A DNA stretch of 18,442 nucleotides from Haloarculaceae archaeon (GCA_018609945.1 JAHENO010000307.1:1-18442); one strand, 5' to 3'. Counted from the stretch's first letter, positions 6,976 to 14,358 are shown. Notes: a model not told the origin generated them from the letters alone. Numbers and translations: made by a program.

Positions 6976-7538
6976 AGTTCCCGGCGCGTCTCGGGGTCGT
7001 CCAGGTCCCAGAGCACCGCCGGCAGGAACGCGTCGAGGTGCTCGATCACCCGTCGCTCGCTGACGTTCAGCCCGTCGCAGTGCTCGTGGGCCTCCTCGCG
7101 GACCGAGACGTGGATGTCCCCGCCCTCGCGGCCCGTCAGGTCGCCCGGGGCGACGGTCACCTCCAGCGGGAACACCGAACACCGTGCGGGCTTCCAGTCG
7201 TGTTCGGCGTGCAGGGCACACAGGCCGTCATCGCGGAGGAAAAAGCAGGCCTGGCCGTCGACGTCGACGTGTTCCTCGCGGTCTTTCGGCTCACGGCGCA
7301 CGAAATCCTCGTCCCGGACCTCGGTGGTCGCCTCCGAAAGCGAGGCACACTCCGCGAGTTGCAGGAAGTCCGGCTCGTAGAGCATGACGCCGTGGTGACA
7401 GCACCAGGTGCACTCCTCGACGCACTCGAAGGTCAGCGAGGGGTCGAAGTCCACGACCGCCTCCTTGCCCGGGTGGACCTCGACGACGCTGCCCTCGCGG
7501 GGGTCGGCCCCGCCGGTGCCGTCGGTGTCGGTGGACAC
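6972..7538 (-). CDS. YkgJ family cysteine cluster protein
   Basis: This protein of about 188 residues has a cysteine cluster typical of the YkgJ/FliB-like group, thought to hold iron-sulfur or zinc. The residues are Cys39, Cys43, Cys46 and Cys47 (ECVEECTWCC), Cys98 (QACFF), Cys107 (GLCALH) and Cys120 (PARCSVFPL). The latter two form the usual C-x-x-x-and-R-P-x-x-C style C-terminal part. The function of the family is unsettled; haloarchaeal members are usually annotated as Fe-S oxidoreductase-like. The start is a GTG at 7538, chosen because the reading upstream of it runs into low-quality sequence before the TFS gene; an internal start cannot be excluded. It is downstream of TFS on the same strand with a 47-base gap and may be read from its own promoter. 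Confidence 0.8.
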   Translation of the reverse strand: MSTDTDGTGGADPREGSVVEVHPGKEAVVDFDPSLTFECVEECTWCCHHGVMLYEPDFLQLAECASLSEATTEVRDEDFVRREPKDREEHVDVDGQACFFLRDDGLCALHAEHDWKPARCSVFPLEVTVAPGDLTGREGGDIHVSVREEAHEHCDGLNVSERRVIEHLDAFLPAVLWDLDDPETRREL

Positions 7539-7585
7539 GCCTCTCGGTTGGTCGGCGACCCGGAAAAACGTCGCGTTCGCCGCAG

Positions 7586-7909
7586 TCAGTTGTACTCGCG
7601 CCAGCGATAGCCGCACTCTTTGCACTTGAAGAAGCGTGTCGGCGGTTCGTCGGCGGAGGCGGTCTGCTTGATGGTGTACCAGGCCTCGCCGTGGCCACAC
7701 TCCTCGCAGGTGACGTCGTCGGCGGTCGGCTTGCCCTCGAAGTCGGCGCCTTCCTCGGTTTCGATGACCTCGTCGCCGGTCTGCTCGTCGGTGCTGACGA
7801 AGTCGGCGGCGCGTTCTTGGTCCTTGGGAACGCGAGCCCCGCATGACGAGCAGACCATCTCGTCGCCGTCGGCGTGCATCAGGGAGCCACAGTCGTCGCA
7901 GAATTGCAT
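7586..7909 (-). CDS. tfs: Transcription factor S (TFIIS/RPB9-like cleavage factor)
   Basis: TFS binds RNA polymerase and stimulates cleavage of backtracked transcripts. The 107-residue protein has two zinc ribbons. The N-terminal one uses Cys4, Cys7, Cys20 and Cys23; the C-terminal one uses Cys68, Cys71, Cys96 and Cys99. Between the two C-terminal Cys pairs is the acidic hairpin Asp87-Glu88 in SADEPPTRFF, the residues that reach into the polymerase active site. The acidic linker at about 32-65 is typical of haloarchaeal proteins. Length agrees with archaeal TFS. The ATG at 7909 lies five bases after the stop codon of the upstream zinc-finger gene, so the two are almost certainly co-transcribed. 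Confidence 0.95.
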   Translation of the reverse strand: MQFCDDCGSLMHADGDEMVCSSCGARVPKDQERAADFVSTDEQTGDEVIETEEGADFEGKPTADDVTCEECGHGEAWYTIKQTASADEPPTRFFKCKECGYRWREYN

Positions 7910-7914
7910 GGGTC

Positions 7915-8214
7915 TCACCGGCTGCCGTTCTCGATGCGGTCGACGGCCTCGCGGATGTCGGCTGCCTCCTCGATGGATTCCTTGATTTTCTCGCGGCGAC
8001 GGACGTCCGCCGCGGTGGCGTCGTAGGCGCGGACGTACTCCGCCCGGGAGTGTTCGTCGAACGCGTGGCGGATGGCGAAGTAGCCGTCCGGGACGATCGC
8101 GCCACAGACCTTGCACTCGACGCGGTCGTGTTCGGTGGCCTGGTGGACGAGAAGGTCTTCCACCTGGTCGAACGCGGCGTCGTCGCCCTCGATCGCACAC
8201 TCCCAGAGCGCCAT
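7915..8214 (-). CDS. Small zinc-finger protein upstream of tfs
   Basis: This 99-residue acidic protein has a C2H2-like finger: Cys34, Cys37, His50 and His55 (ECKVCGAIVPDGYFAIRHAFDEH). It is followed by a charged helix (RRREKIKESIEEAADIREAV). An N-terminal pattern, Cys6 with His24 and His29, looks like a second, degenerate finger in which one Cys is missing. It resembles small haloarchaeal zinc-finger proteins of unknown function, perhaps those classed as DUF7565, but I cannot confirm that name. It is the first gene of a two-gene operon with tfs. A TATA-like element at the leaderless distance supports the ATG at 8214. Its link to tfs suggests a role around transcription, but this is contextual only. 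Confidence 0.8.
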   Translation of the reverse strand: MALWECAIEGDDAAFDQVEDLLVHQATEHDRVECKVCGAIVPDGYFAIRHAFDEHSRAEYVRAYDATAADVRRREKIKESIEEAADIREAVDRIENGSR

Positions 8215-8491
8215 GTCGTCCGGAGTGAGACTGTCCGGAAATAAAAGGATTGCTCCGGGCGGTAGGCAGTGTTTACTGTGCCAACAGAGCGGGTAATCGG
8301 GTCGTGACCAGCACGAACGCCCCCGACTACCGGAAGTCCTGCTCGCTCACAGCGCTCGCGGGGACTGCGTCCGGGGGGATCGATAGTCTCGGGGTGTTTG
8401 TGCTGTCTGCACCATGCGAGGTTTCGGTATCTCTTTTCCGGACACGGCAGGATGGAAACCACTAACACCGGACCGCCGGTACAGGCCGTCA
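8215..8491. other. Divergent intergenic region
   Basis: This 277-base space lies between the zinc-finger/tfs operon (leftward) and the PHP gene (rightward). Apart from the operon promoter and the GTCCGGA repeats, the only structure seen is a short hairpin CAGT-GTTT-ACTG near 8267-8278. No RNA gene or convincing small protein was recognised. A forward frame open from 8414 leads into the PHP gene but its first codons look non-coding. Confidence 0.5.
8239..8247 (-). promoter_or_regulatory. TATA-like box of the zinc-finger/tfs operon
   Basis: The reverse strand reads CTTTTATTT, centred about 29 bases before the ATG at 8214. It lies beside the second of two GTCCGGA direct repeats (8218-8224 and 8233-8239). 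Confidence 0.55.
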
Positions 8492-9247
8492 GTGACGGGT
8501 ACGCGCGTCGACATGCACGTCAAGGTGCTGGACGAACGGGTCGCCGGGCGCGCGAAAGCACGCGGGCTGGACGTGCTGGTCTACGCGCCCCACTTCACGC
8601 GCTGGCCCGACATCCGCGAGCGGGCCGCCGCGTTCTCCGACGAGGAACTGCTCGTGGTGCCGGCCCGCGAACTGTTCACCGGTGACTGGCGCACCCGCCG
8701 GCACGTCCTCGCGCTCGACCTCGAGGCGCCGATCCCGGATTTCCTCACGCTCGGCGGGACGATGGACGAACTCACCAGCCAGGACGCGGTCGTCCTCGCG
8801 CCCCACCCCGGATTTCTGACGATCAGCCTCGGCCGCGAACAGATCGACCGCTACCGCGACCGCCTGGACGCCATCGAGGTGTACAATCCCAAGCACCTGC
8901 CGGCGGACAATCGCCGTGCCCGCGGCTTCGCCGAGGAGTTCGACCTGCCCGCGTTCACGTCCTCGTACGCCCACCTCCGCGGGACCGTCGGCGAGGCCTG
9001 GACGACCTTCGAGCGCGATATCACGAGCGCCGGGGACCTGCATGCGGTTCTGAGAGCGGGTGCCGACCGGACGATCGACCGCCGGCACGGTCCCGGCCAC
9101 CACGTCAGGCGGGCCCTCGAGTTCGCCCACATCGGCTGGGAGAACTCCTGGAAGAAACTCGACCGCATGTACCTCTCGGGAACCGAACCCACCCATCCCA
9201 CCCACGTCGCGTACGAGGGGCGGTTCGACGACATTCGCGTGTACTGA
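8492..9247 (+). CDS. PHP domain protein (putative metal-dependent phosphoesterase)
   Basis: This protein of about 251 residues belongs to the PHP superfamily, which includes polymerase-associated and histidinol phosphatases. Motif positions visible are DMHVK (7-11), APHFTRW (32-38), Glu60 in ARELFTG, APHPGF with His105, and SSYAH with His161. The first motif is normally HxH, but here the second His is Lys11, so the metal site differs from a standard trinuclear one. The C-terminal segment beyond residue 195 (HHVRRALEFAHIGWENSWKK) looks like a PHP-associated tail. The GTG at 8492 is preferred because the coding pattern begins around VTGTRVDMHV. ATG 8513 is a possible later start, but it would remove the first Asp. 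Substrate and pathway cannot be told. It is convergent with the next gene across a GC-rich hairpin. Confidence 0.78.
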   Translation: MTGTRVDMHVKVLDERVAGRAKARGLDVLVYAPHFTRWPDIRERAAAFSDEELLVVPARELFTGDWRTRRHVLALDLEAPIPDFLTLGGTMDELTSQDAVVLAPHPGFLTISLGREQIDRYRDRLDAIEVYNPKHLPADNRRARGFAEEFDLPAFTSSYAHLRGTVGEAWTTFERDITSAGDLHAVLRAGADRTIDRRHGPGHHVRRALEFAHIGWENSWKKLDRMYLSGTEPTHPTHVAYEGRFDDIRVY

Positions 9248-9280
9248 CTGTGGCTCGGACGCCGACCGTGTGCACCCGGG

Positions 9281-9297
9281 CGCCCGGTCGCCGGGCG
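9281..9297. terminator. GC-rich hairpin between convergent genes
   Basis: CGCCCGG, a TCG loop and CCGGGCG form a perfect 7-bp stem. It overlaps a second 12-bp palindrome (CCGGGCGCCCGG, 9276-9287). It lies in the 58-base gap between two gene ends and may affect termination. Archaeal termination depends mainly on T-rich tracts, absent here, so the role is uncertain. Confidence 0.3.
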
Positions 9298-9305
9298 GCC
9301 CGCAG

Positions 9306-9791
9306 TCAGGCGATCCCGATGGCCTGCTGTGCCTCGACCACGAGCGGGCCGGCGTACGTCAACAGGAGGAACACCCCCGCCAGTTCGACCGCGGTGACGG
9401 TGATCGTCATCAGGTCGGCGTACTTGCTGTCGACGCGAATGCCGAAGGGCACGTCGAACTCGCGGCCCGAGAGGGGATAGAGGAGGGCAATCCCTCGCGT
9501 GGTCCCGAGCACGTCGAGCACGTAGTGGGTCGCCACCCCGAGCCAGACCCACTGGAGGTTCCCGAAGTAGAACGGGTACGCGAGGACGATCCCGAGGACC
9601 GGGAGATTGTGGAGCGTCTTGCGGTGCTTGCCGAACGCCGTATCGACGTCCGGAAAGAGCGCCCCGAGCACGACCGGCACGAACACCTCCGCGATGGTTC
9701 GCACCGTCTCGAGGTCGCCGGCGGGTTCGAGGAGGAAGCCGAGACCGATCGCCAGCAACACCGCGTTGAGCACGTGGCCGCGCTTGTTCAT
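9306..9791 (-). CDS. Membrane-bound metal-dependent hydrolase-like protein (YdjM/DUF457)
   Basis: This 161-residue protein has about four transmembrane segments. It carries polar residues characteristic of the YdjM group: His6 (NKRGHVLNA), the LFPDVD box with Asp48 and Asp50, His56 and His61 (KHRKTLHN), and HYVLD with His89 and Asp93. These are the presumed metal ligands. The family is called metal-dependent hydrolase; its physiological substrate is unknown, although the E. coli member is under LexA control. The ATG at 9791 gives the standard N terminus, and a TATA-like AAGTTTTGTAC lies about 30 bases upstream within the end of the cinA-like gene. That gene lies upstream on the same strand, 37 bases away. 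Confidence 0.85.
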   Translation of the reverse strand: MNKRGHVLNAVLLAIGLGFLLEPAGDLETVRTIAEVFVPVVLGALFPDVDTAFGKHRKTLHNLPVLGIVLAYPFYFGNLQWVWLGVATHYVLDVLGTTRGIALLYPLSGREFDVPFGIRVDSKYADLMTITVTAVELAGVFLLLTYAGPLVVEAQQAIGIA

Positions 9792-9828
9792 CGGCGAGTA
9801 CCTCGGAGTGGTCCCGGTACAAAACTTG

Positions 9829-10338
9829 TCATTCCACCGCCTCGTGGAGGTCCCGGAGCGCCTGGCGGGCGGTCTGTTCGCGGACGGCCGCTCTGGACCC
9901 CTCGAACTCGTAGCGCCGGACGGTCGTCTCCGAGTCTTCGGACTCCCAGGGTGCAGCCTCGGCGACGGCGACGAAGGCAGTACCGACCGGGCGGTCGGAC
10001 GTGCCGCCGTCCGGTCCCGCAATGGCTGCCGTCGCCAGTCCCCAGTCGGTCCGCGAGCGGTCGCGTGCCGCCCGCGCCATCGCCGCGACTGTCGGGCCGC
10101 TCACCGCTCCCGACTCGTCGAGCGTCTCGCGCGGGACCGCCAGCACTTCCCGCAACGAGTCGTAGCCGTACGTGACGTAGCCCCGGTCGAGGTAGTCGCT
10201 GGCGCCCGGCGGCGCGGTCAGCAGCGTGGCCACGAGGCCGCCGGTGGCTCCTTCCGCGACGGCGACTGTCTCGCCCGCGGCCCGGAGCGCGTCGGCGACC
10301 CGCGCCTCGACTGGCGGGTCCTCCGCGTATTCGTCCAT
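9829..10338 (-). CDS. CinA C-terminal-domain protein lacking the Ser/Lys dyad
   Basis: The 169-residue protein aligns over its whole length with the CinA C-terminal domain, known in bacteria as the nicotinamide-nucleotide amidohydrolase PncC. The shared blocks are VAVAEGATGGLVATLLT, GAVSGPTVAAMARAA, AIAGPDGGTSDRPVGTAFVAVA and RRYEFEGSRAAVREQTARQAL. In active enzymes the first block reads AES-x-TGG, with Ser the nucleophile, and a Lys in a YxNEAK-like block completes a Ser/Lys dyad. Here Gly30 replaces the Ser and Arg63 (YGYDSLREVL) replaces the Lys. The fold and glycine-rich loops are kept, so the protein probably binds a nucleotide but may not hydrolyse it by the known mechanism. There is no N-terminal CinA domain. 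The ATG at 10338 has a weak TATA-like CTTTTGT 26 bases upstream. Confidence 0.88.
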   Translation of the reverse strand: MDEYAEDPPVEARVADALRAAGETVAVAEGATGGLVATLLTAPPGASDYLDRGYVTYGYDSLREVLAVPRETLDESGAVSGPTVAAMARAARDRSRTDWGLATAAIAGPDGGTSDRPVGTAFVAVAEAAPWESEDSETTVRRYEFEGSRAAVREQTARQALRDLHEAVE

Positions 10339-10460
10339 GTCTACCCGTCGACGGCGCGGGACAAAAGCGACCCGGCGGCAATCCCAGGCTCGGAACACGC
10401 CCCGGAGATATCCCGCCCGGAGACGGAAAGAGACACGTACTCCCGCCCACATCCCGTGGT

Positions 10461-11579
10461 ATGGACTACGAGACGCCGCAGTTCTTCCGCGTCATGGAGT
10501 ACGCCGCGGACGCGGACCGCGACGTCGTCGACATGGTGAGCGGGAGCCCCGATTGGGAGCCCCCGGCGGCGTTGCGCGAGGGACTCCGGACCTACGCCGG
10601 GGCCGATCCCGCCGACTTCCAGTATCCCGCGAGTATCGGCCTCCGCGACCTTCGGGAGGAGATCGCACAGCGCCGCGGCGTCGACCGCCGACAGATTCTC
10701 ATCACGAACGGCGCCGGCGAGGCCAATCACCTCGCGATGCTGGGCGGCCTGGAGACGATGCCAGGCGGGGAGATCCTGCTCGTCGACCCCGTCTACCCGT
10801 ACTACGCCGGCCGGGCGAACTTCATCGGCGCCGACCTCTCGTTCGTCTCGGCTGCCGCGGACGGCCACCTCGATCCCGGGGACGTCCGCGCTGCCGCGAG
10901 CGACGAGACCGCCGTCATCGTCATCAACAGCCCGAACAACCCTTTCGGGGTGACATACGGCGCCGACACCGTCGAGGGGGTACTCGACGTCGCCGAGGAG
11001 TACGACGCCCTGCTGGTCAGCGACGAGGTGTACGACCACTTCGATTACACCGGGCGATTTTCTTCGGCGCTCTCGGTCGATTCGTCCAACCGCGTCGTGA
11101 CAAACTCCTTCTCGAAGACGATGGCCATCACGGGGTGGCGGGTCGGCTATGCGGTCTTCCCGCAGGGCGGCGACGCGGCCGCGGAACTGCTCGACGACGC
11201 CCGCACGCGACACATGCTGACGAACGTGACCGGCTCCCGGCCCGCCCAGGCCGCCGTTCTGCACGCCCTCCGCAACACCGACCCGGAGTACTTCGAGCGC
11301 AACCGCGAGCGCCTGCGCGAGCGCATCGCCACTTTCACCGAGGCACTGGACGCGGCCGGCGCCGAGTACACACAGCCCGAGGGTGCCTTCTACGTGATGG
11401 CGCGCTTCCCGGACTTCCCGGGCACCTTCGAGAACGTCTTCCGGCTCGTCGACGAGGCCGGCGTCGCGGGGATGCCCGGCGAGACGTTCGGCACTTCTCG
11501 GGGAGACTGGCTGCGCTTCTCGCTGACGACCGACCGCGTCGCGGAGGGCGCCGACCGGCTGGCCGACTTCTTCGAGTGA
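10461..11579 (+). CDS. PLP-dependent aminotransferase, class I/II
   Basis: This 372-residue fold-type I enzyme transfers amino groups between an amino acid and a 2-oxo acid. Visible motifs are YPASIGLRDLREEIA, TNGAGEANH (cofactor phosphate region, about 82-90), the NSPNNPFG block with Asn160, SDEVYDHF with Asp188 and Tyr191, the PLP lysine Lys219 in NSFSKTMAITGWRVGY, Arg227, and the substrate-carboxylate Arg352 in LRFSL. All key residues are present. Substrate specificity cannot be assigned: the sequence resembles the broad aspartate/aromatic group. Length is typical. The ATG at 10461 lies 122 bases from the divergent cinA-like gene. A helicase gene with its own TATA-like element follows. Confidence 0.92.
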   Translation: MDYETPQFFRVMEYAADADRDVVDMVSGSPDWEPPAALREGLRTYAGADPADFQYPASIGLRDLREEIAQRRGVDRRQILITNGAGEANHLAMLGGLETMPGGEILLVDPVYPYYAGRANFIGADLSFVSAAADGHLDPGDVRAAASDETAVIVINSPNNPFGVTYGADTVEGVLDVAEEYDALLVSDEVYDHFDYTGRFSSALSVDSSNRVVTNSFSKTMAITGWRVGYAVFPQGGDAAAELLDDARTRHMLTNVTGSRPAQAAVLHALRNTDPEYFERNRERLRERIATFTEALDAAGAEYTQPEGAFYVMARFPDFPGTFENVFRLVDEAGVAGMPGETFGTSRGDWLRFSLTTDRVAEGADRLADFFE

Positions 11580-11592
11580 TCGAATCCGTGGG

Positions 11593-11598
11593 TTCAAA
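11593..11598 (+). promoter_or_regulatory. TATA-like box of the helicase gene
   Basis: TTCAAA is centred 28 bases before the ATG at 11624. The surrounding GGGTTCAAAC recalls a tRNA T-loop but has no tRNA context. Confidence 0.35.
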
Positions 11599-11623
11599 CC
11601 GGAGGCCGCCCCAGGCACCGTGA

Positions 11624-14041
11624 ATGGCTGACGCCGACGGCCTCGCCGACCACTGGCCCGACTATTTCCCCTTCGAGGAGCCCTACGAGAACCAGGCCGA
11701 CGCCATCGAGTCGGCCATCCAGGCCGGCCGCGCGAACGGCTACCTCGCGATGGAGGGCCCCTGCGGGACCGGGAAGACGATGGCCGCCCTCGCGGCGGGC
11801 GCGGTGCTGGTCCGCCACGGCACCTACGAGCGGATGGTGGTCGTGACGCCGGTCAAACAGCAACTCCAGCAGTTCGTGGCCGACCTCCGGGCGATGAACG
11901 CCGGCCGCGAGGAGCCACTGCGTGGCGTCTCGCTCGTCGGCAAACGGGACCTCTGTCCGTACGGCCGCGAGGGGGTCTTCCCCGACGACGTCGGCACCCA
12001 CGACCGGTGCGAGGACCTCCGCGAGTCGACCGCACGCCTGGTCGAGAGCGAGGGGGGCGACGGCGAGGCGGTAGCGACGGCTGCCGTCGGCGGCGCCGAC
12101 GCCGACGACGCCTGGTGGGACCCGCAACTGGCCTCGAATCTCGCGAAACACGCCCGGCCGGACGCACCGGGCCAGCGCTCCCTCGGCGAGGACGCCCTCT
12201 CGACGGCTGGCGCGACCAGTCCGTACCGGCGCGAACAGCCCACCGCACCCGAGTCGATGGTCGAGGGCGACCCGCCGCTGTATTGCCCGTTCGAGGCCGA
12301 CTGGTACGCCCGCAACAGAGGTTCGCCCGTCGACTTTGCCGCGGGCGACCGCGGCGTGCTCACCCCCGAGGAGTACCTGCCGGCGGCCGTCGAGCGGGGC
12401 ACCTGTCCCCACCGCGTGATGGGCGTCCTGCTCGAAGCGGCCGATGTCGTGATCGGCAACTACAACCACCTGTTCGACCCCGATTCGCGGCCCTTGCTCG
12501 CCTCGATTCTCGACGAGGACACGTTCGTGGTCGTCGACGAGGCCCACCGCCTCGAGGAGCGCGTTCGGGACCTGCTCTCGGACCGGGTCGGCCGGGCGAC
12601 GCTCAAGCGGGCGCGAAACGACTGTGCGACGCTGCTGACCCGTGCCCGGCAATCCCGCGACCACAGGGCGCAGGTCGACGAACTGCTCGCGAGCCGCGAG
12701 GTGCCCCTGGCGGCAGTCGAGCGCGCGCGGGACTTCTACGACGACGTTCTCGAATGGCTGGACGACCGTGTCGCCACGTACCTCGATTCGGAGTTCGGCC
12801 GCGCGTGGCGGGCCGGCGAGACGGGCGCGCTGCCGGACCGCCAGGTGGAGGTCCCGCTCCGTGACCCCGCGGCTGTCGAGACCGACGACCTGACCGAGTG
12901 GGCCGAGGCGGCTGGCTACACCGGTGACCTCTGGCGGTCGCTGTCGACGGTTGGCGCCGCAGTCGAGGAGGTCATCGACGAACTGGGACTGGCGCGCACC
13001 CCCGTCTGTGCCGCGGTGGGGGTCGTCGTGGGTCGGTGGTGGGAGCGCGACCACGCGAGCTACCTCCGCGAAATCGAACTCGACTACTCGCCGGCCGACG
13101 AGCACGGCGTCGAGGAGCCCTGGCAGGCACAGTACACCGCGGGGCTGGTGCTCTTCGAGTGTATGCCCGGCGAGACGCTCCGGGAGATATTCGACGGGCT
13201 CGGCGGGGGCGTGCTGATGAGTGCCACGCTCGAACCGCTCGACGTGTTCGCGGAGGTGGCGGGGCTTTCGGCGCTCCGGTCGGGCGGCCGGCCGGTCGTC
13301 GAGCGGTCCTACGGACTGTCCTTTCCGCCCGAGAACCGCGCGAGCTGGCTGGTCGACGCGACGCCGTTCACGGCACGCAACCGCGGGGACCCCGACGAGA
13401 ACGCCGACCCTGAGACGTGGAACCGTACCCGCGACGAGTACGCCCACGCCCTGCGGACGCTGGCACGCTCGCCGGGGAACGTCCTGCTGGCGATGCCGAA
13501 CTACCGGGAGGCGCGCTGGGCCGGCGAGTACCTCGCGGACGTCGTCGAGAAGCCGGTGCTCGTCGACGAGAGTTCGAGCAACGAGGCCACCGAGCAGTTG
13601 AAGCGCCGTTTTTTCGACGGCGAGGGGAAGGTACTGGTCACGAGCACCCGCGGCACCCTCACGGAGGGCGTCGACTACGACGGCGACAAACTCCACTGCT
13701 GTGGCGTGGTGGGCGTGCCGCTGGTCAACATCGGCTCGCCGCGCGTGCGGGCGGTGCGCCGCGCCTACGCCGACGCCTTCGGCGCGGACCGTGCCTTCGA
13801 GTACGCCCTGACTGTCCCCGCGGTCCGGCGTGCCAGGCAGGCCATCGGTCGAGTGGTCCGGGGCCCGGGGGAAGTCGGCGTGCGCGCGCTCGTCGGCCGG
13901 CGCTACGCCCCCGGCGAGCGCCACAGCGTCCACACGTACCTCTCGCCGGCCGAGCGCGAGGAGTTCCTCCGGCTGACGCCCGAGTTCCTGTCCGGAAAAC
14001 TGGCCGAGTTCTGGGACGAACACGGCCGGCCGTTCGGGTGA
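11624..14041 (+). CDS. XPD/DinG-type ATP-dependent DNA helicase
   Basis: This 805-residue superfamily 2 helicase has a Q-motif-like YENQADAIESA (21-31), Walker A GPCGTGKT (45-52), the Fe-S-type cysteines Cys111, Cys129, Cys221 and Cys261, and DEAH at 305-308. Later motifs include VLMSATLEPLDVF, VLVTSTRGTLTEGVDYDG, and motif VI QAIGRVVRGPGEVG. The four cysteines in the XPD/DinG position suggest a 4Fe-4S cluster needed for 5'-3' unwinding. The stretch between Cys129 and Cys221 is unusually long (about 90 residues) and acidic. This points to a Rad3/DinG-like repair helicase rather than the shorter archaeal XPD. The ATG at 11624 is placed by the TATA-like element. A long reverse-strand open frame over this gene is a codon-bias shadow. 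Confidence 0.92.
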   Translation: MADADGLADHWPDYFPFEEPYENQADAIESAIQAGRANGYLAMEGPCGTGKTMAALAAGAVLVRHGTYERMVVVTPVKQQLQQFVADLRAMNAGREEPLRGVSLVGKRDLCPYGREGVFPDDVGTHDRCEDLRESTARLVESEGGDGEAVATAAVGGADADDAWWDPQLASNLAKHARPDAPGQRSLGEDALSTAGATSPYRREQPTAPESMVEGDPPLYCPFEADWYARNRGSPVDFAAGDRGVLTPEEYLPAAVERGTCPHRVMGVLLEAADVVIGNYNHLFDPDSRPLLASILDEDTFVVVDEAHRLEERVRDLLSDRVGRATLKRARNDCATLLTRARQSRDHRAQVDELLASREVPLAAVERARDFYDDVLEWLDDRVATYLDSEFGRAWRAGETGALPDRQVEVPLRDPAAVETDDLTEWAEAAGYTGDLWRSLSTVGAAVEEVIDELGLARTPVCAAVGVVVGRWWERDHASYLREIELDYSPADEHGVEEPWQAQYTAGLVLFECMPGETLREIFDGLGGGVLMSATLEPLDVFAEVAGLSALRSGGRPVVERSYGLSFPPENRASWLVDATPFTARNRGDPDENADPETWNRTRDEYAHALRTLARSPGNVLLAMPNYREARWAGEYLADVVEKPVLVDESSSNEATEQLKRRFFDGEGKVLVTSTRGTLTEGVDYDGDKLHCCGVVGVPLVNIGSPRVRAVRRAYADAFGADRAFEYALTVPAVRRARQAIGRVVRGPGEVGVRALVGRRYAPGERHSVHTYLSPAEREEFLRLTPEFLSGKLAEFWDEHGRPFG

Positions 14042-14124
14042 GGGCCGGTTAGGGGTTTACGCCAGAGTCTTTCCCGGTCCCGGTTCCGCTGGGCTGCGGC
14101 AAAAGGCGGGGTTGTCAAAAGACA

Positions 14125-14130
14125 TTTTAG
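14125..14130 (+). promoter_or_regulatory. TATA-like box of the 51-residue zinc-ribbon gene
   Basis: TTTTAG lies 24-29 bases before the ATG at 14154 and supports that start over an upstream TTG at 14112. The same TTTTAGGG string is the TATA position of the NDUFA9-like gene at 17051. Confidence 0.5.
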
Positions 14131-14153
14131 GGCTGGTGAAAGCGTTGGGAGTG

Positions 14154-14309
14154 ATGCCGGTCTGTCAAAACTGCGGCGGGTTCGTCACTGAACGGTACGT
14201 CCGCGTGTTCACACCGGAGGAACACGAGGGTCCTCGCGTCTGTCCGAACTGCGAGGACAAACTGCGGGACGGTGCCGACGTCCGGGAGGCGCGGTCCTCG
14301 CGCACGTAG
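14154..14309 (+). CDS. Small zinc-ribbon protein, 51 aa
   Basis: The protein reads MPVCQNCGGFVTERYVRVF at its N terminus, with a second Cys pair in RVCPNCEDKL. The four cysteines form one zinc ribbon spanning almost the whole chain. Such short proteins are common in haloarchaea (I believe the DUF7563 group) and have no known function. The frame extends upstream to a TTG at 14112, but those 14 codons cover the TATA-like element, so the ATG at 14154 is preferred. It lies between the helicase and the Get3-like ATPase; the next start codon is 49 bases downstream. It may act as a nucleic-acid-binding or protein-interaction module, but nothing in the sequence decides this. Confidence 0.8.
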   Translation: MPVCQNCGGFVTERYVRVFTPEEHEGPRVCPNCEDKLRDGADVREARSSRT

Positions 14310-14358
14310 CGGTCCGGGTTTCGACGGGTACACAATCCCGCGGTCGCTACGGGCGGAC

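Noticed and set aside
11589..11600. GGGTTCAAAC as a tRNA T-arm remnant or second attachment site
   Set aside because: There is no acceptor or anticodon stem around it, the match to tRNA-Thr is too short, and it coincides with the TATA position of the helicase gene.
11594..14023. Reverse-strand open frame of more than 800 codons over the helicase
   Set aside because: Its codons are antisense to a helicase with complete motifs, and the product is rich in Arg, Gly and Pro with no family resemblance.
14112..14153. TTG at 14112 as the start of the 51-residue zinc-ribbon protein
   Set aside because: The extension covers the TATA-like TTTTAG, and the Cys-rich domain begins directly at the ATG at 14154.
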